Shown piece after piece: positions 51,233 to 60,292 of a stretch of DNA of 64,000 nt. The notes under the pieces are model-generated. The model was not told the origin of the DNA. It saw only the letters and a program-made list of their open reading frames with translations, and did not search any database. Source of the DNA: Desulfococcus multivorans (GTDB lineage Bacteria > Desulfobacterota > Desulfobacteria > Desulfobacterales > Desulfococcaceae); assembly GCF_001854245.1 (NCBI RefSeq), contig NZ_CP015381.1, positions 3,631,001 through 3,695,000 of the forward strand, in the 5' to 3' direction. Positions within the stretch are counted from its first letter, which is position 1, and every line of letters begins with the position of its first letter. The position numbers and the translations under genes were made by a program.

Positions 51233-51946
51233 CTATCGGGAACGGGTCTGAAGCCGCTCCTTCAGAATCGCGATGTGATGGTCGCGCACCTCGATTCGAT
51301 GCCCGGGACTGATGGTTCTCAAAACATCCCGAATCTGGTGTCTCAGGACGAGTTGATTGTAGGCGAGATCGCACACTCGCAACGGGGGACCCGAATCCTC
51401 CAGCGACGCCGTTTCGGCATCGGTGTTGTCGTCCAGGGCCGTCGTCAGCAGAGACTCGATGGGAGTGCCGCCGTCAACCCCGCCCGCGGCGCGAACGATA
51501 TTGCCCCGCGTGATGCCGTCGCTCTTTCCGTAGAGGGACGGAAGCCTTTCGGCCGCCTCTTCCGGAAAGACCTCGAAGACCTTCGTGGCCACGCTGAAAT
51601 CGTTGCCGCGGCTGATCTTGCGGCCTGCCGCGACTTCGGTCAGGGGCCCCTGCAGAATCCGTTCGGCATATGCGACGGCTTCCGTTCGCCTGTGTTTGAA
51701 AATCCGCTCCACCGCCACGTAGGCCACGTCTTTTTTAAGCCGGATGGCGGGATCCTTGAGCCGATTGAAGGCCTCGGGGATGTCGCGGTCGGCGAGGGCA
51801 TCTATCTCCGCCTCTTCCGACGCCGTCATAACCGGCGCCACCTTCGGGCGCCGGACCGGATCGGCGCCGGCGATCGTCGGCGCAAGGGAACCGGCAGCCA
51901 CGACCGCGGTCATCAGCATGCTGAAAAACAGGTAACGTATCATCAT
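51233..51946 (-). CDS. Small secreted helical-repeat protein
   Basis: A 237-residue secreted protein. ATG 51946 is chosen because AAGGAG stands 7 nt upstream; a second ATG follows directly. The signal peptide is residues 1-27 (FFSMLMTAVVAAGSLAPTIAGA). The rest is alpha-helical with HEAT-like spacing (DIPEAFNRLKDPAIRLKKDVAYVAVERIFKHR; YGKSDGITRGNIVRAAGGV; NQLVLRHQIRDVLRTI). No enzymatic motif is visible. It lies between the giant secreted protein and the ABC exporter, with terminator-like hairpins behind it, so it is probably transcribed with the giant gene. Function unknown. Confidence 0.7.
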   Translation of the reverse strand: MMIRYLFFSMLMTAVVAAGSLAPTIAGADPVRRPKVAPVMTASEEAEIDALADRDIPEAFNRLKDPAIRLKKDVAYVAVERIFKHRRTEAVAYAERILQGPLTEVAAGRKISRGNDFSVATKVFEVFPEEAAERLPSLYGKSDGITRGNIVRAAGGVDGGTPIESLLTTALDDNTDAETASLEDSGPPLRVCDLAYNQLVLRHQIRDVLRTISPGHRIEVRDHHIAILKERLQTRSR

Positions 51947-51990
51947 TGAACACTCCTTATGTCCTGACATTATGACCCATTGTCGACCGC

Positions 51991-54900
51991 TTACCACTGT
52001 TCCGAGGGCGGTTTCGTAAAATCGTAGTAATCATAATAGGGCTCGATCGCCTGAATGATCTCCCAGAGTTCGTAGTCGCTGGCGCCGTTGACATAGGCCG
52101 TCAGGTATGCCGCTACGGCATATTCGCCGTCCGACGTGGATTTGAGGGAGTAGAAGAAGACTCCCCGCTGGAACGTGTCGGTATAGTAGTGGCCGCTGTC
52201 GCATCCGGAATAGAACAATCGGGCGTATTTCATCTCCGACTTGGGAACCGCCAATGCCTTCCGCTTCACCAGGGTCTTGTAGCCGTAATGCCGCTTGGGA
52301 TAATCGACATTGTCGAGGAAACGCGCGTCCGAAGGATTGTCCGCAGGCTCGATCATTACGCCGTCGGCGACCACGTTCCCGTCGGCGTTGTCCTTCAACA
52401 CCACCGAGTAGGCATTGATCCCGAATCGGAACGTGCCGATCCTGTTCCACTTTCCACCGTTGGTCCGCTGATTCACCGTCACCGTCGTACTCCCGTCCGC
52501 ATGATTGACGGTATAGGGCGCATTGGAGGCATTGCCCGACGCGGCGGGGTACCAGACATAGACGTTGTAGTTCCCGGACCTGGTGGTCCTGAACATCCAT
52601 CTCGCCGTGTCGGCGCCGGTGCCGGGCGACGAATACTCGTAGTTTTCCTGATAGAAGTTCGAGAGGGTGTCGGTGTCCACCCAATTCCCGACGCGCTCGA
52701 AAGAGGGCGACCAGGGTTCGGGATTGGTGATGTAGTACATGTCGTGGTTCGGGTTGTCAGGGTCGGGAGTGTCCCCGTCGGGATCGTACCATGCCGGGCC
52801 GTCCCAGTCCGCGAAGCGCTCGATGGCGCCGTTCTTGACCGTCTCGATCTTGTAATGAGTCGGATCGCCGGGGATCTGGTAGGTGGGATAGTAGTTATAG
52901 GCCGGATCGCCGTTGGGATCCCCCTTCACGTAAGGCGCAAGGGCGCTGGTCCCATCCTTGTACACCGGCCACCAATGGGGATACGCCTGGCCGGTTCGCA
53001 TGCCGCTGACACTGAGGTTGACGATGGGCGAAGAGAGATTCAGAATCCGGTCGTCATCCACATACCGAATGTCCTGAATCACCTGATCCCTGAACTCCTG
53101 GCTGGTGGCGAACACCTGGCCGCTGCCGTAATTGGAATGGCCGAAATACAGCACATGGGCATCCTGCGTCTTGAGGGCGGTGGCAAACTGCGCCGTTGTC
53201 GTGACGGGATGCATCACGTACCGCTTGTTCCGCGCCGTGTTGACGTAGGTCCAGACGCCGTTGGCGTATGTCGCCCCCATGTTCTGGAGGGTCGTGTTCA
53301 TCAGGCCCATCGCGTTCACCGAGGCGTAGGCGGGTGCAAAAAAGATATGCTCCGTCGTCTGCACCCGGGTGTCGCTGACCTCCACCTTCGACTGGATCTC
53401 CGAAGACCAGAGACCTGAATTGTCCCGAACCTTGAAGAATATCGTGTGCACCCCTTCGGAGAGGGATGACGTGGTGAAGGTCGCCTGGCTGCTCAGGGGG
53501 CCGTCGAGAGTGGAATACCAGCTGTAGGCGACGATGCTGCCGCCGATGTCGGTTCCCGATCCCGAAAATGTCACCGCCTGACCGGGCAGGGCGGTGGTGG
53601 GGCTGATCTCGTGGATCACCGCACTGGGAGTGGTGCCGCTGACGACCGTGAGGGTCGCCGTATTGCTGGTGACGCTGCCCGCGCTGTTGGTCACCCCGCA
53701 CCGGAACTTGGCGTTGTTGTCCGAAAGGACCACGGCCGGGGTGGTGTAGGTGCTCCCGACGGCGCCCGAAATGTTGACGCCGTTTTTCTGCCACTGATAG
53801 CCGAGGGGCGCCGCGCCCGTCGCCGTAACACTGAAGGTCGCCTTTCCGCCCACCACCGCACTCTGGTTGGCCGGCTGCGTCGTGATGACGGGGGCCGTCG
53901 CGGACGACGTAACCGTCAAGGTCGCCGCGTTGCTGGTGACGCTGCCGGCACTGTTGGTCACCACGCACCGGAACTGGGCGTTGTTGTCCGTCAAAGTCAC
54001 GGCCGGCGTGGTGTAGGTGCTCCCGGCGGCGCCTGAAATATTCGCGCCGTTTTTCTGCCATTGGTAGGTCAGAGGCGCCGTACCCATCGCCGCAACGCTG
54101 AAGGTCGCCGTCGAACCCACCACTGCGCTCCGGCTGACAGGCTGCGTCGTAATGACGGGTGCCGTGGACGTGCCGCCGGAAACGGCGCGCACCTCGATAG
54201 CCGATATCTTGGCATTGTCCACCGATGCGGCGAACTGGATGTCGAGGCTGCCGTCCGTCACCAGGATCTCGCCGAAACGCTTGACCAGCGCCGTGTTCGG
54301 CCCCGTCTCCGCCACGATATCGAGATTGTCGAGGCTGCCCTGGCCGTTCTCCACATCCACGTCGAACACCCGGGATCCCGCGGTGGTGAAATAGAGCTCC
54401 GCAAAATGCAGGTCAACGGCATAGATCCCCGGCGCCACCGGCAGGCTGTAGCCCATCGCTTTACCGAACCGCTCCGTCTGGTACAGCACGTCGTCAACCG
54501 TCCCGGCGATGGCCTTGACGGCGCTGTAGGTGCGTGTCGAACCGGTGTAATACTGATCCGCGCTCCAGGCGACACCGCTCGTGGTCACGGCGGATCCCCC
54601 GCCGTTGATGCGATGGACCGCTTCCCCGCCGCTCGACGTGACCGTCAAGGTCGCGGCGTTGCTGGTGACGCTGCCCGCGCTGTTGCTTACCACGCACCGG
54701 AACTGGGCGTTGTTGTCCGTCAAAATCACCGCCGGCGTGGTATAGCTGCTCCCGGCGGCGCCTATAATATTGGCGCCGTTTTTCTGCCATTGGTAGGTCA
54801 GAGGCGCCGTGCCCGTCGCCGTCACGCTGAAAGTCGCCGTCGCCCCCTCCGTCACGCTACGGCTTACAGGCTGCGTCGTGATGACGGGTGCCGTGGACGT

Positions 54901-57900
54901 GCCGCCCGAGACGGCGCGCACCTCGATGGCCGATATCTTGGCGTTGTCCACCGATGCGGCGAACTGGATGTCGAGGGTGCCGTCCGTCACCAGGATCTCG
55001 CCGAAGCGCTTGACCAGCGCCGTGTTCGGCCCCGTCTCCGCCACGATGTCGAGATTGTCGAGGCTGCCCTGGCCGTTCTCCACATCCACGTCGAACACCC
55101 GGGATCCCGCGGTGGTGAAATAGAGCTCCGCAAAATGCAGGTCAACGGCATAGGTTCCCGACGCCACCGGCAGGCTGTAGCCCATCGCTTTACCGAACCG
55201 CTCCGTCTGGTACACTACGTCGTCAACCGTCCCGGCGATGGCCTTGGCGGCGCTGTAGGTGCGTGTCGAACCGGTGTAATACTGATCCGCGCTCCAGGCG
55301 ATCCCGCTCGTGGTCACGGCGGATCCCCCGCCGTTGATGCGATGCACCGCTTCCCCGCCGCTCGACGTGAACCCGCTGCCGACGAGGCCGACGACAAAGG
55401 GAGAGTTGTCCCCGTCATGGGTTACGGTCACCGTCGCCGAACGCTCCCCGTCCGCGACGGGCTGAAAATCGATGTTCAGCGGGACCGATGCCCCCGGGGA
55501 CACGCTGAAGCTCGTCGCCCCGTCGTAACTGAAATCACCCGTTCCGCCGCCCACGACCACATTGCTCACCGCAAGCCCGACGTTCCCCGTGTTGCTCAGG
55601 GTCAAGACCCGGGTCGTCGGGGTCCCCGTCGCCTGATCGCCGAAGTCGAGCGGGTTCGGAGACGCCGTAAGCACCGCCGTGGATGTGCCGCCGGAGACGG
55701 CCCGAACCTCGATGGCCGATATCTTGGCGTTGTCCGCCGACGCGGCGAACTGGATGTCGAGGGTGCCGTCCGTCACCAGGATCTCGCCGAAGCGCTTGAC
55801 CAGCGCCGTGTTCGGCCCCGTCTCCGCCACGATGTCGAGATTATCGAGGCTGCCCTGGCCGTTCTCCACATCCACGTCGAACACCCGGGATCCCGCGGTG
55901 GTGAAATAGAGCTCCGCAAAATGCAGGTCAACGGCATAGGTTCCCGGCGCCACCGGCAGGCTGTAGCTCATTGTCCTGCCGTACCGCTCCGTCTGGTACA
56001 GCACGTCGTCCGTCGTCCCTGCAATGGCTTTGGCGGCGCTGTAGGTACGGGTCGAACCGGCATAATACCCGTCCGCGCTCCAGGCGATCCCGCTCGTGGT
56101 CACGGCGGATCCCCCGCCGTTGATGCGATGGACCGCTTCCCCGCCGCTCGACGTGAACCCGGTGCCGGCCAGGTTGACAACGAGGGGGGAATTGTTGCCG
56201 TCATGGGTCACGGTCAGCGTCGCCGACCGGGTCCCGACCGCAGTGGGTTGAAACTCAATGTTCAGCGGGAGCGACGCCCCGGGAGAGAGGCTGAAGCTCG
56301 TCATGCCGTCGTAACTGAAATCGCCTGTTCCGCCGCCCACGACCACTCTGCTCACCGCAAGTCCGACGTTCCCCGTGTTGCTCAGGGTCAAGGCCCGGGT
56401 CGCCGGGGTACCCGTCGCCTGGTCGCCGAAGTCGAGCGGGTTCGGAGACGCCGTAAGCACCGCGGTCGCTTCCGTGACCGTGAGGGTTGCCGCGCTGCTG
56501 ATAGCGCTGCCCTCACTGTTGCTGACCACGCACCGGAACTGGGCATTGTTGTCCGAAAGGGTCACAGCCGGGGTGGTATAGGCACTCCCGGAGGCACCCG
56601 GAATGTTGGCGCCGTTTTTCTGCCATTGGTAGCTCAGAGGCGCCGTACCCGTGGCTGCAACACTGAAGGTCGCCGTCTCGCCCGGCGCCACGCTCCGGCT
56701 GACAGGCTGCGTCGTGACGGCAGGCGGTCCCGATGAGATCGCCGGGGCTATCTTGACGGCATCGGCGCAGGTGCTGTAGTTGGCGCTCCCGCCGGGTACG
56801 GCGGTGATGGTGATGTCGTAGGACTTCCCCGCCTCGAAGGTGTAGACGCCCAGGCTGTTCCATTGGCCGCCGTTGGCCTGTTGGTTGACCTGCACCGTCG
56901 CGGTCTGGACGGCGTTCTCGATGGTGACGGGAATGCTGCTCGCCCGGGAGGTGAAAGCCGTCCACCACATGGCGATGTCATAGGTTCCGGAGGCCTGGGG
57001 GGTGAAGGTCCAGGTGTAGGTGCTCCCGTCCCGGCTCCACAAGGATGTCGCGTTGGCGTCCGAGGGATCATAGGGGTTCTCTCCCCCCGACGCGGGCCAG
57101 GAACCGGTAAAAGCGGTACCGGGATCGCCGTTGTCGATGATGATCGCCGCGGCGGCGTCCACGTTGAAATGCTGAACGGTGTTACCCAACGTATTGGCGG
57201 CCGCTACGGTAACGTCGTGAACACCGTCCTGGGCGGGGGTCGGGACCCATGTGATCTCCCCCGTACCGGCGTCGATCGCCATTCCCGGCGGCGACGTGGT
57301 CAGGCTGAATGTGGGTGCGGGGCTGCCGAGAGCGCCGACGGGATACCGGAATTCCATACCCGCGGTCGCCGTCGTCACGGGCGAACTGTAAATAAACGGC
57401 GGAAATTCGGCACATGTGGGCAGCAGCCTGGAAAGGATGCCCATCCACTTGCCGGCCATTTTGACATATCCGACATTGAGCGGATGGACGAGGTCCCACA
57501 TATCGACAGCGTAATTCAACGCGCTTTCCATGTCGACCTGAAGGATCTTGTCCCCCTGGGCGATTCTCGCCTCGGCCATGGCCGCGACATTGTCGTTGAA
57601 CAGCGTGGTATCCAGGTGGCTGATTTCCCGATTGATGATGCGCGCCAACACCACCGCCACCTCGACGTCGTTGTCAGCCTCGTACCGGTCGATTTCATCG
57701 AGTATCCGCTCCACGTCGCCCGGATCCGGCGTCAGCGCATTGGTGCCGATATGGAGCAGCACGATCTCCGCCGGATACGCCGTCAGCCGGTTGTAGATGC
57801 CGGCGGCTACCTCGGCATCCGTGATCCCGGGAATCCCCTGGTGATGAATGTCAAACGGGGGGGTCACATAGAGGCCGGTGCTTCTCTCCCCCACGAGATC

Positions 57901-58806
57901 GAAGTAATAGCCGGCATCGGCCAACAATCGGAACAACGGCTCCCGGTAGCCCGTAATCAGATTTTGATCGCTGATTTCGCCGAGGCCGTAGGTGATGGAG
58001 TCACCCAGGGGCATGATGGATACCGGCTTCGCGCAGTCCCGGACCACGACCAGCGTCGCCGCCGGTTGGGACCAGATGCCCTGATCGTCCTGAACCCGGA
58101 AGAAAATCGTGTGCGTCCCCGGGGTCAGCGCATCGGATGTGAACGATGGCTGATTGCCGATGACGCCGTCCAGGTCCGAACGCCACTCATAGGTTTCCAC
58201 GGCGCCGTCGCCGTCAATCCCGTGCCCCTGAAAGCCGATGAACTGTTCCGGCCTGGCCGCGCGAGGCTCGACAGCGTCGATGACCGCCGTCGGCGGCACG
58301 TTGACGTCCGGCCGGTATTTCATCTGAACCGCATCGGCGCAGGTGCTGTAGTTGGCGCTCCCGCCGGGTGCGGCGGTGATGGTGACGTCGTAGGAAACCC
58401 CCGCCTCGAAAGTGTAAACCCCCAGGCTGTTCCATTGTCCGCCGCCCGCCTGCTGGTTGACCGGCACCGTCGCGGTCTGGACGGCATTCTCGATGGTGAC
58501 CGGAATATTGTTCGCCCGGGAGGCGTATGCCGTCCACCACATCAGGACTTCATGGGATCCGGTCTCCGTCGGCGTGAAGGTCCAGGTATACGTCGCTCCG
58601 TCCCGGCTCCACAGGGCCGTTGCGGATGGATCGACGGGATCGTAAGGATTTGTCCCCCCGGAGACCCCCCAGGTGCCGGTAAAGGCCGTTTTGGGGTCGC
58701 CGTTGTCGATAATCTCGTCGCCGACGGCCGCCCCCGCACCGATCAGGCCGCATGCCGTGACCAGAAGGAAAAAAGCCGTCAAAACCCTGAGGGTATACTT
58801 CACCAT
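51991..58806 (-). CDS. Giant secreted protein: golvesin, GDSL, Ig, malectin, caspase-like
   Basis: A 2,271-residue exported protein; ATG 58806 follows AAAGGAAG. After the signal peptide the order is: golvesin-like beta domain (58,700-58,310); PKD-like (to 58,045); GDSL-type hydrolase with IMPLGDSITYGLGE and a terminal DLVHPLN (about 58,035-57,410); an Ig/cadherin-like domain; a second golvesin-like domain (57,135-56,750); then Ig-like, ASH-like and three near-identical malectin domains mixed (56,735-53,640); a PKD-like domain; and a C-terminal region (53,355-51,991) with FGHSNYGSG and YSGCDSG, a His/Cys pair as in caspase-like proteases, separated by a third golvesin-like domain. All domains are carbohydrate- or surface-associated, so it probably works on the cell surface polymer. 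It could be an adhesin with lyase/esterase and protease activities. Confidence 0.75.
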   Translation of the reverse strand: MVKYTLRVLTAFFLLVTACGLIGAGAAVGDEIIDNGDPKTAFTGTWGVSGGTNPYDPVDPSATALWSRDGATYTWTFTPTETGSHEVLMWWTAYASRANNIPVTIENAVQTATVPVNQQAGGGQWNSLGVYTFEAGVSYDVTITAAPGGSANYSTCADAVQMKYRPDVNVPPTAVIDAVEPRAARPEQFIGFQGHGIDGDGAVETYEWRSDLDGVIGNQPSFTSDALTPGTHTIFFRVQDDQGIWSQPAATLVVVRDCAKPVSIMPLGDSITYGLGEISDQNLITGYREPLFRLLADAGYYFDLVGERSTGLYVTPPFDIHHQGIPGITDAEVAAGIYNRLTAYPAEIVLLHIGTNALTPDPGDVERILDEIDRYEADNDVEVAVVLARIINREISHLDTTLFNDNVAAMAEARIAQGDKILQVDMESALNYAVDMWDLVHPLNVGYVKMAGKWMGILSRLLPTCAEFPPFIYSSPVTTATAGMEFRYPVGALGSPAPTFSLTTSPPGMAIDAGTGEITWVPTPAQDGVHDVTVAAANTLGNTVQHFNVDAAAAIIIDNGDPGTAFTGSWPASGGENPYDPSDANATSLWSRDGSTYTWTFTPQASGTYDIAMWWTAFTSRASSIPVTIENAVQTATVQVNQQANGGQWNSLGVYTFEAGKSYDITITAVPGGSANYSTCADAVKIAPAISSGPPAVTTQPVSRSVAPGETATFSVAATGTAPLSYQWQKNGANIPGASGSAYTTPAVTLSDNNAQFRCVVSNSEGSAISSAATLTVTEATAVLTASPNPLDFGDQATGTPATRALTLSNTGNVGLAVSRVVVGGGTGDFSYDGMTSFSLSPGASLPLNIEFQPTAVGTRSATLTVTHDGNNSPLVVNLAGTGFTSSGGEAVHRINGGGSAVTTSGIAWSADGYYAGSTRTYSAAKAIAGTTDDVLYQTERYGRTMSYSLPVAPGTYAVDLHFAELYFTTAGSRVFDVDVENGQGSLDNLDIVAETGPNTALVKRFGEILVTDGTLDIQFAASADNAKISAIEVRAVSGGTSTAVLTASPNPLDFGDQATGTPTTRVLTLSNTGNVGLAVSNVVVGGGTGDFSYDGATSFSVSPGASVPLNIDFQPVADGERSATVTVTHDGDNSPFVVGLVGSGFTSSGGEAVHRINGGGSAVTTSGIAWSADQYYTGSTRTYSAAKAIAGTVDDVVYQTERFGKAMGYSLPVASGTYAVDLHFAELYFTTAGSRVFDVDVENGQGSLDNLDIVAETGPNTALVKRFGEILVTDGTLDIQFAASVDNAKISAIEVRAVSGGTSTAPVITTQPVSRSVTEGATATFSVTATGTAPLTYQWQKNGANIIGAAGSSYTTPAVILTDNNAQFRCVVSNSAGSVTSNAATLTVTSSGGEAVHRINGGGSAVTTSGVAWSADQYYTGSTRTYSAVKAIAGTVDDVLYQTERFGKAMGYSLPVAPGIYAVDLHFAELYFTTAGSRVFDVDVENGQGSLDNLDIVAETGPNTALVKRFGEILVTDGSLDIQFAASVDNAKISAIEVRAVSGGTSTAPVITTQPVSRSAVVGSTATFSVAAMGTAPLTYQWQKNGANISGAAGSTYTTPAVTLTDNNAQFRCVVTNSAGSVTSNAATLTVTSSATAPVITTQPANQSAVVGGKATFSVTATGAAPLGYQWQKNGVNISGAVGSTYTTPAVVLSDNNAKFRCGVTNSAGSVTSNTATLTVVSGTTPSAVIHEISPTTALPGQAVTFSGSGTDIGGSIVAYSWYSTLDGPLSSQATFTTSSLSEGVHTIFFKVRDNSGLWSSEIQSKVEVSDTRVQTTEHIFFAPAYASVNAMGLMNTTLQNMGATYANGVWTYVNTARNKRYVMHPVTTTAQFATALKTQDAHVLYFGHSNYGSGQVFATSQEFRDQVIQDIRYVDDDRILNLSSPIVNLSVSGMRTGQAYPHWWPVYKDGTSALAPYVKGDPNGDPAYNYYPTYQIPGDPTHYKIETVKNGAIERFADWDGPAWYDPDGDTPDPDNPNHDMYYITNPEPWSPSFERVGNWVDTDTLSNFYQENYEYSSPGTGADTARWMFRTTRSGNYNVYVWYPAASGNASNAPYTVNHADGSTTVTVNQRTNGGKWNRIGTFRFGINAYSVVLKDNADGNVVADGVMIEPADNPSDARFLDNVDYPKRHYGYKTLVKRKALAVPKSEMKYARLFYSGCDSGHYYTDTFQRGVFFYSLKSTSDGEYAVAAYLTAYVNGASDYELWEIIQAIEPYYDYYDFTKPPSEQW
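54165..54645 (-). repeat. Malectin-domain DNA repeat, copy C
   Basis: Third in-frame copy of a malectin-like domain (VHRINGGGSAVTTSG to KISAIEVRAVSGG). Long stretches are almost base-identical to the copies at 54,895-55,372 and 55,680-56,160, so this is a recent internal duplication or a gene-converted array. Confidence 0.75.
54895..55372 (-). repeat. Malectin-domain DNA repeat, copy B
   Basis: Second copy of the malectin-like domain. It is followed (C-terminal side) by an Ig-like repeat and preceded by an ASH-like domain. Most differences from copies A and C are single bases. Confidence 0.75.
55680..56160 (-). repeat. Malectin-domain DNA repeat, copy A
   Basis: First copy in reading order. 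ASH-plus-malectin units (ASH at 56,165-56,460 and 55,375-55,675) were probably duplicated together, since the ASH parts (SPNPLDFGDQATGTP) are also nearly identical. Confidence 0.7.
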
Positions 58807-58914
58807 TTCAACTTCCTTTCCCAATAATGCGTTCAGACCCGATCCCATGACGTCTCCGAATCGGATACGGCGTGACCATCACGGTGTTGTCATCCATCCC
58901 AAAATTACAATCTC

Positions 58915-58967
58915 AACCTTCGACCTTCATAGGCGGGTGCCGGTCACCATCATGAAGGTCGAAAGTT
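58915..58967 (-). terminator. Long hairpin at end of nucleotide-sugar operon
   Basis: AACCTTCGACCTTCAT (58915-58930) pairs with ATGAAGGTCGAAAGTT (58952-58967) with one mismatch around a 21-nt loop. It lies about 40 bp after the stop of the oxidoreductase gene. On the minus strand it is followed by GAGATTGTAATTTTGG, so termination is plausible though the T-run is weak. The GACCTTCA/TGAAGGTC units recall the heptad-repeat hairpins. Confidence 0.5.
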
Positions 58968-59008
58968 GCGTTACAACGTTCAAATGCCGACCAAAACGAC
59001 AACAGCAA

Positions 59009-60292
59009 TCATGAACCGGGAAAACAGGCATCCTGTTCACGCCGCAGTTTGTCACACAAGCGGCCTTCCGGAATTTCGACATCCTCATAGGCGATGGTGC
59101 GGTCCCTGAGGATATCCCGTTTGAGCCGGCAGCCTTCGGAAAGCCCCATCGGCAGCAGATTCTCTCCCCGCTGAATCGCGGCATTCTCGATCATGCCGTA
59201 GGCGGTGAATCCGCCGATGCCGTCCAGCACCTCGCCCGCTTTCAGATCCTTTTTCGCCACGGTGATCACCTCGCAGACGGGACCGGCAAGGGGTGTCACG
59301 GCCGCATCCTGAAAGAGCACCGCCCGTGCCGCCGTCAGATGAACCTCCAGATGAGGAAGGTGATACGGCACATAAAAGGCATAAAGCGGTCCGTCCCCCA
59401 TCTTGAAATACCGCATGTACCCCCGGCGGACGGGGTCGTCGTTGTAGCCGAGAACGAAAACGCCGGGGCCGGGCTCGGCCCCCAGGATATAATCGACCAG
59501 ACCCGTCTCCCGCATCTTGTCCAGCGGAAAGAGGTTGACCGCCTCCCGGACGTGATCGCAGCGGGGGCCGTACATCCCGCGACGACCGACCCTGAAGCCC
59601 GTGGCATTGGCGACGACGGCGTTCTCCATCGATATCTTGGTGCCGTCGGCGAAGGACGTGGCCATCTTCGGACTGATATGGTGCTCCGCCGCGAACGCCT
59701 TCTGAGTTTCGGGGGTTCGGTAATAATCCTGAAGCCCCTTGATGTTCCCTGCCAGCACCGGGTTGTAGCCGATGGATTTCACGAAGCGGAACAGGTTCAT
59801 CATCACTCCGGGCTGGTCCCCGTCGGCATTGGTGATGACCACGCCGGCCCGATCCGCATAGACCTTCAGGATGGGGCCCACGGTGGCATCCAGCTCCGCG
59901 TTCATCAATACGACGTGTTTGCGGTGTTCGATCGCCGCCAGGACGACCTCGGCGCTGAAGGCCACATCCCCGGTCGCCTCGATGATCACGTCGATGCCGT
60001 CGGCCTTGCAGACCAGCATCGGATCCTCGGTGATCACATACCGTCCCCTGGAAACGGCGTCCTCCACCTCGGCGACGCTTTCGGCCGTAATCGCCTCACG
60101 TCCGGCATCCTGATAAGCCTGACGCGCTTTGGACAGGGTTCTGTTGGATATGGCCGCAAGCCGCATGCCGTCGACGTATTGTTCGATCTGAAGCGCGACT
60201 CCCCGGCCGATATACCCCGCGCCGATCACGGCGACCCGAACGGGATTGTTCTCTGCCTCACGTTTTGCCAGAGCGGTGTCTACAATAATCAT
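59009..60292 (-). CDS. NAD(P)-dependent homoserine-dehydrogenase-like oxidoreductase (SAF-type)
   Basis: A 427-residue protein with a Rossmann fold at VRVAVIGAGYIGRGVALQIEQ (about 18-38), a dehydrogenase-like middle (VIIEATGDVAFSAEVVLAAIEHRKHVVLMNAELDATVGPIL) and a C-terminal SAF-like region (VAKKDLKAGEVLDGIGGFTAYGMIENA). Similar proteins are annotated as homoserine-dehydrogenase or DRL-like enzymes and often sit among sugar genes, so the substrate is probably not homoserine. It overlaps the nucleotidyltransferase gene by 4 bp (ATGA), hence one operon, and it likely acts on a nucleotide sugar made by its neighbours. Substrate unknown. Confidence 0.75.
   Translation of the reverse strand: MIIVDTALAKREAENNPVRVAVIGAGYIGRGVALQIEQYVDGMRLAAISNRTLSKARQAYQDAGREAITAESVAEVEDAVSRGRYVITEDPMLVCKADGIDVIIEATGDVAFSAEVVLAAIEHRKHVVLMNAELDATVGPILKVYADRAGVVITNADGDQPGVMMNLFRFVKSIGYNPVLAGNIKGLQDYYRTPETQKAFAAEHHISPKMATSFADGTKISMENAVVANATGFRVGRRGMYGPRCDHVREAVNLFPLDKMRETGLVDYILGAEPGPGVFVLGYNDDPVRRGYMRYFKMGDGPLYAFYVPYHLPHLEVHLTAARAVLFQDAAVTPLAGPVCEVITVAKKDLKAGEVLDGIGGFTAYGMIENAAIQRGENLLPMGLSEGCRLKRDILRDRTIAYEDVEIPEGRLCDKLRREQDACFPGS

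Noticed and set aside
50246-51949. Long plus-strand open frame opposite the exporter genes
   Set aside because: It runs antisense to two well-supported minus-strand genes, has no domain and no ribosome site, so it is a GC-bias shadow.
54061-56736. Very long open frame on the plus strand opposite the giant gene
   Set aside because: It is the antisense of a GC-rich, repetitive gene with strong third-position bias. Its translation is low-complexity, Arg-rich and repeats with the malectin units, and shows no domain.
56863-58827. Long plus-strand open frame opposite the N-terminal half of the giant gene
   Set aside because: Same explanation: antisense of a high-GC coding sequence with no recognisable motif.
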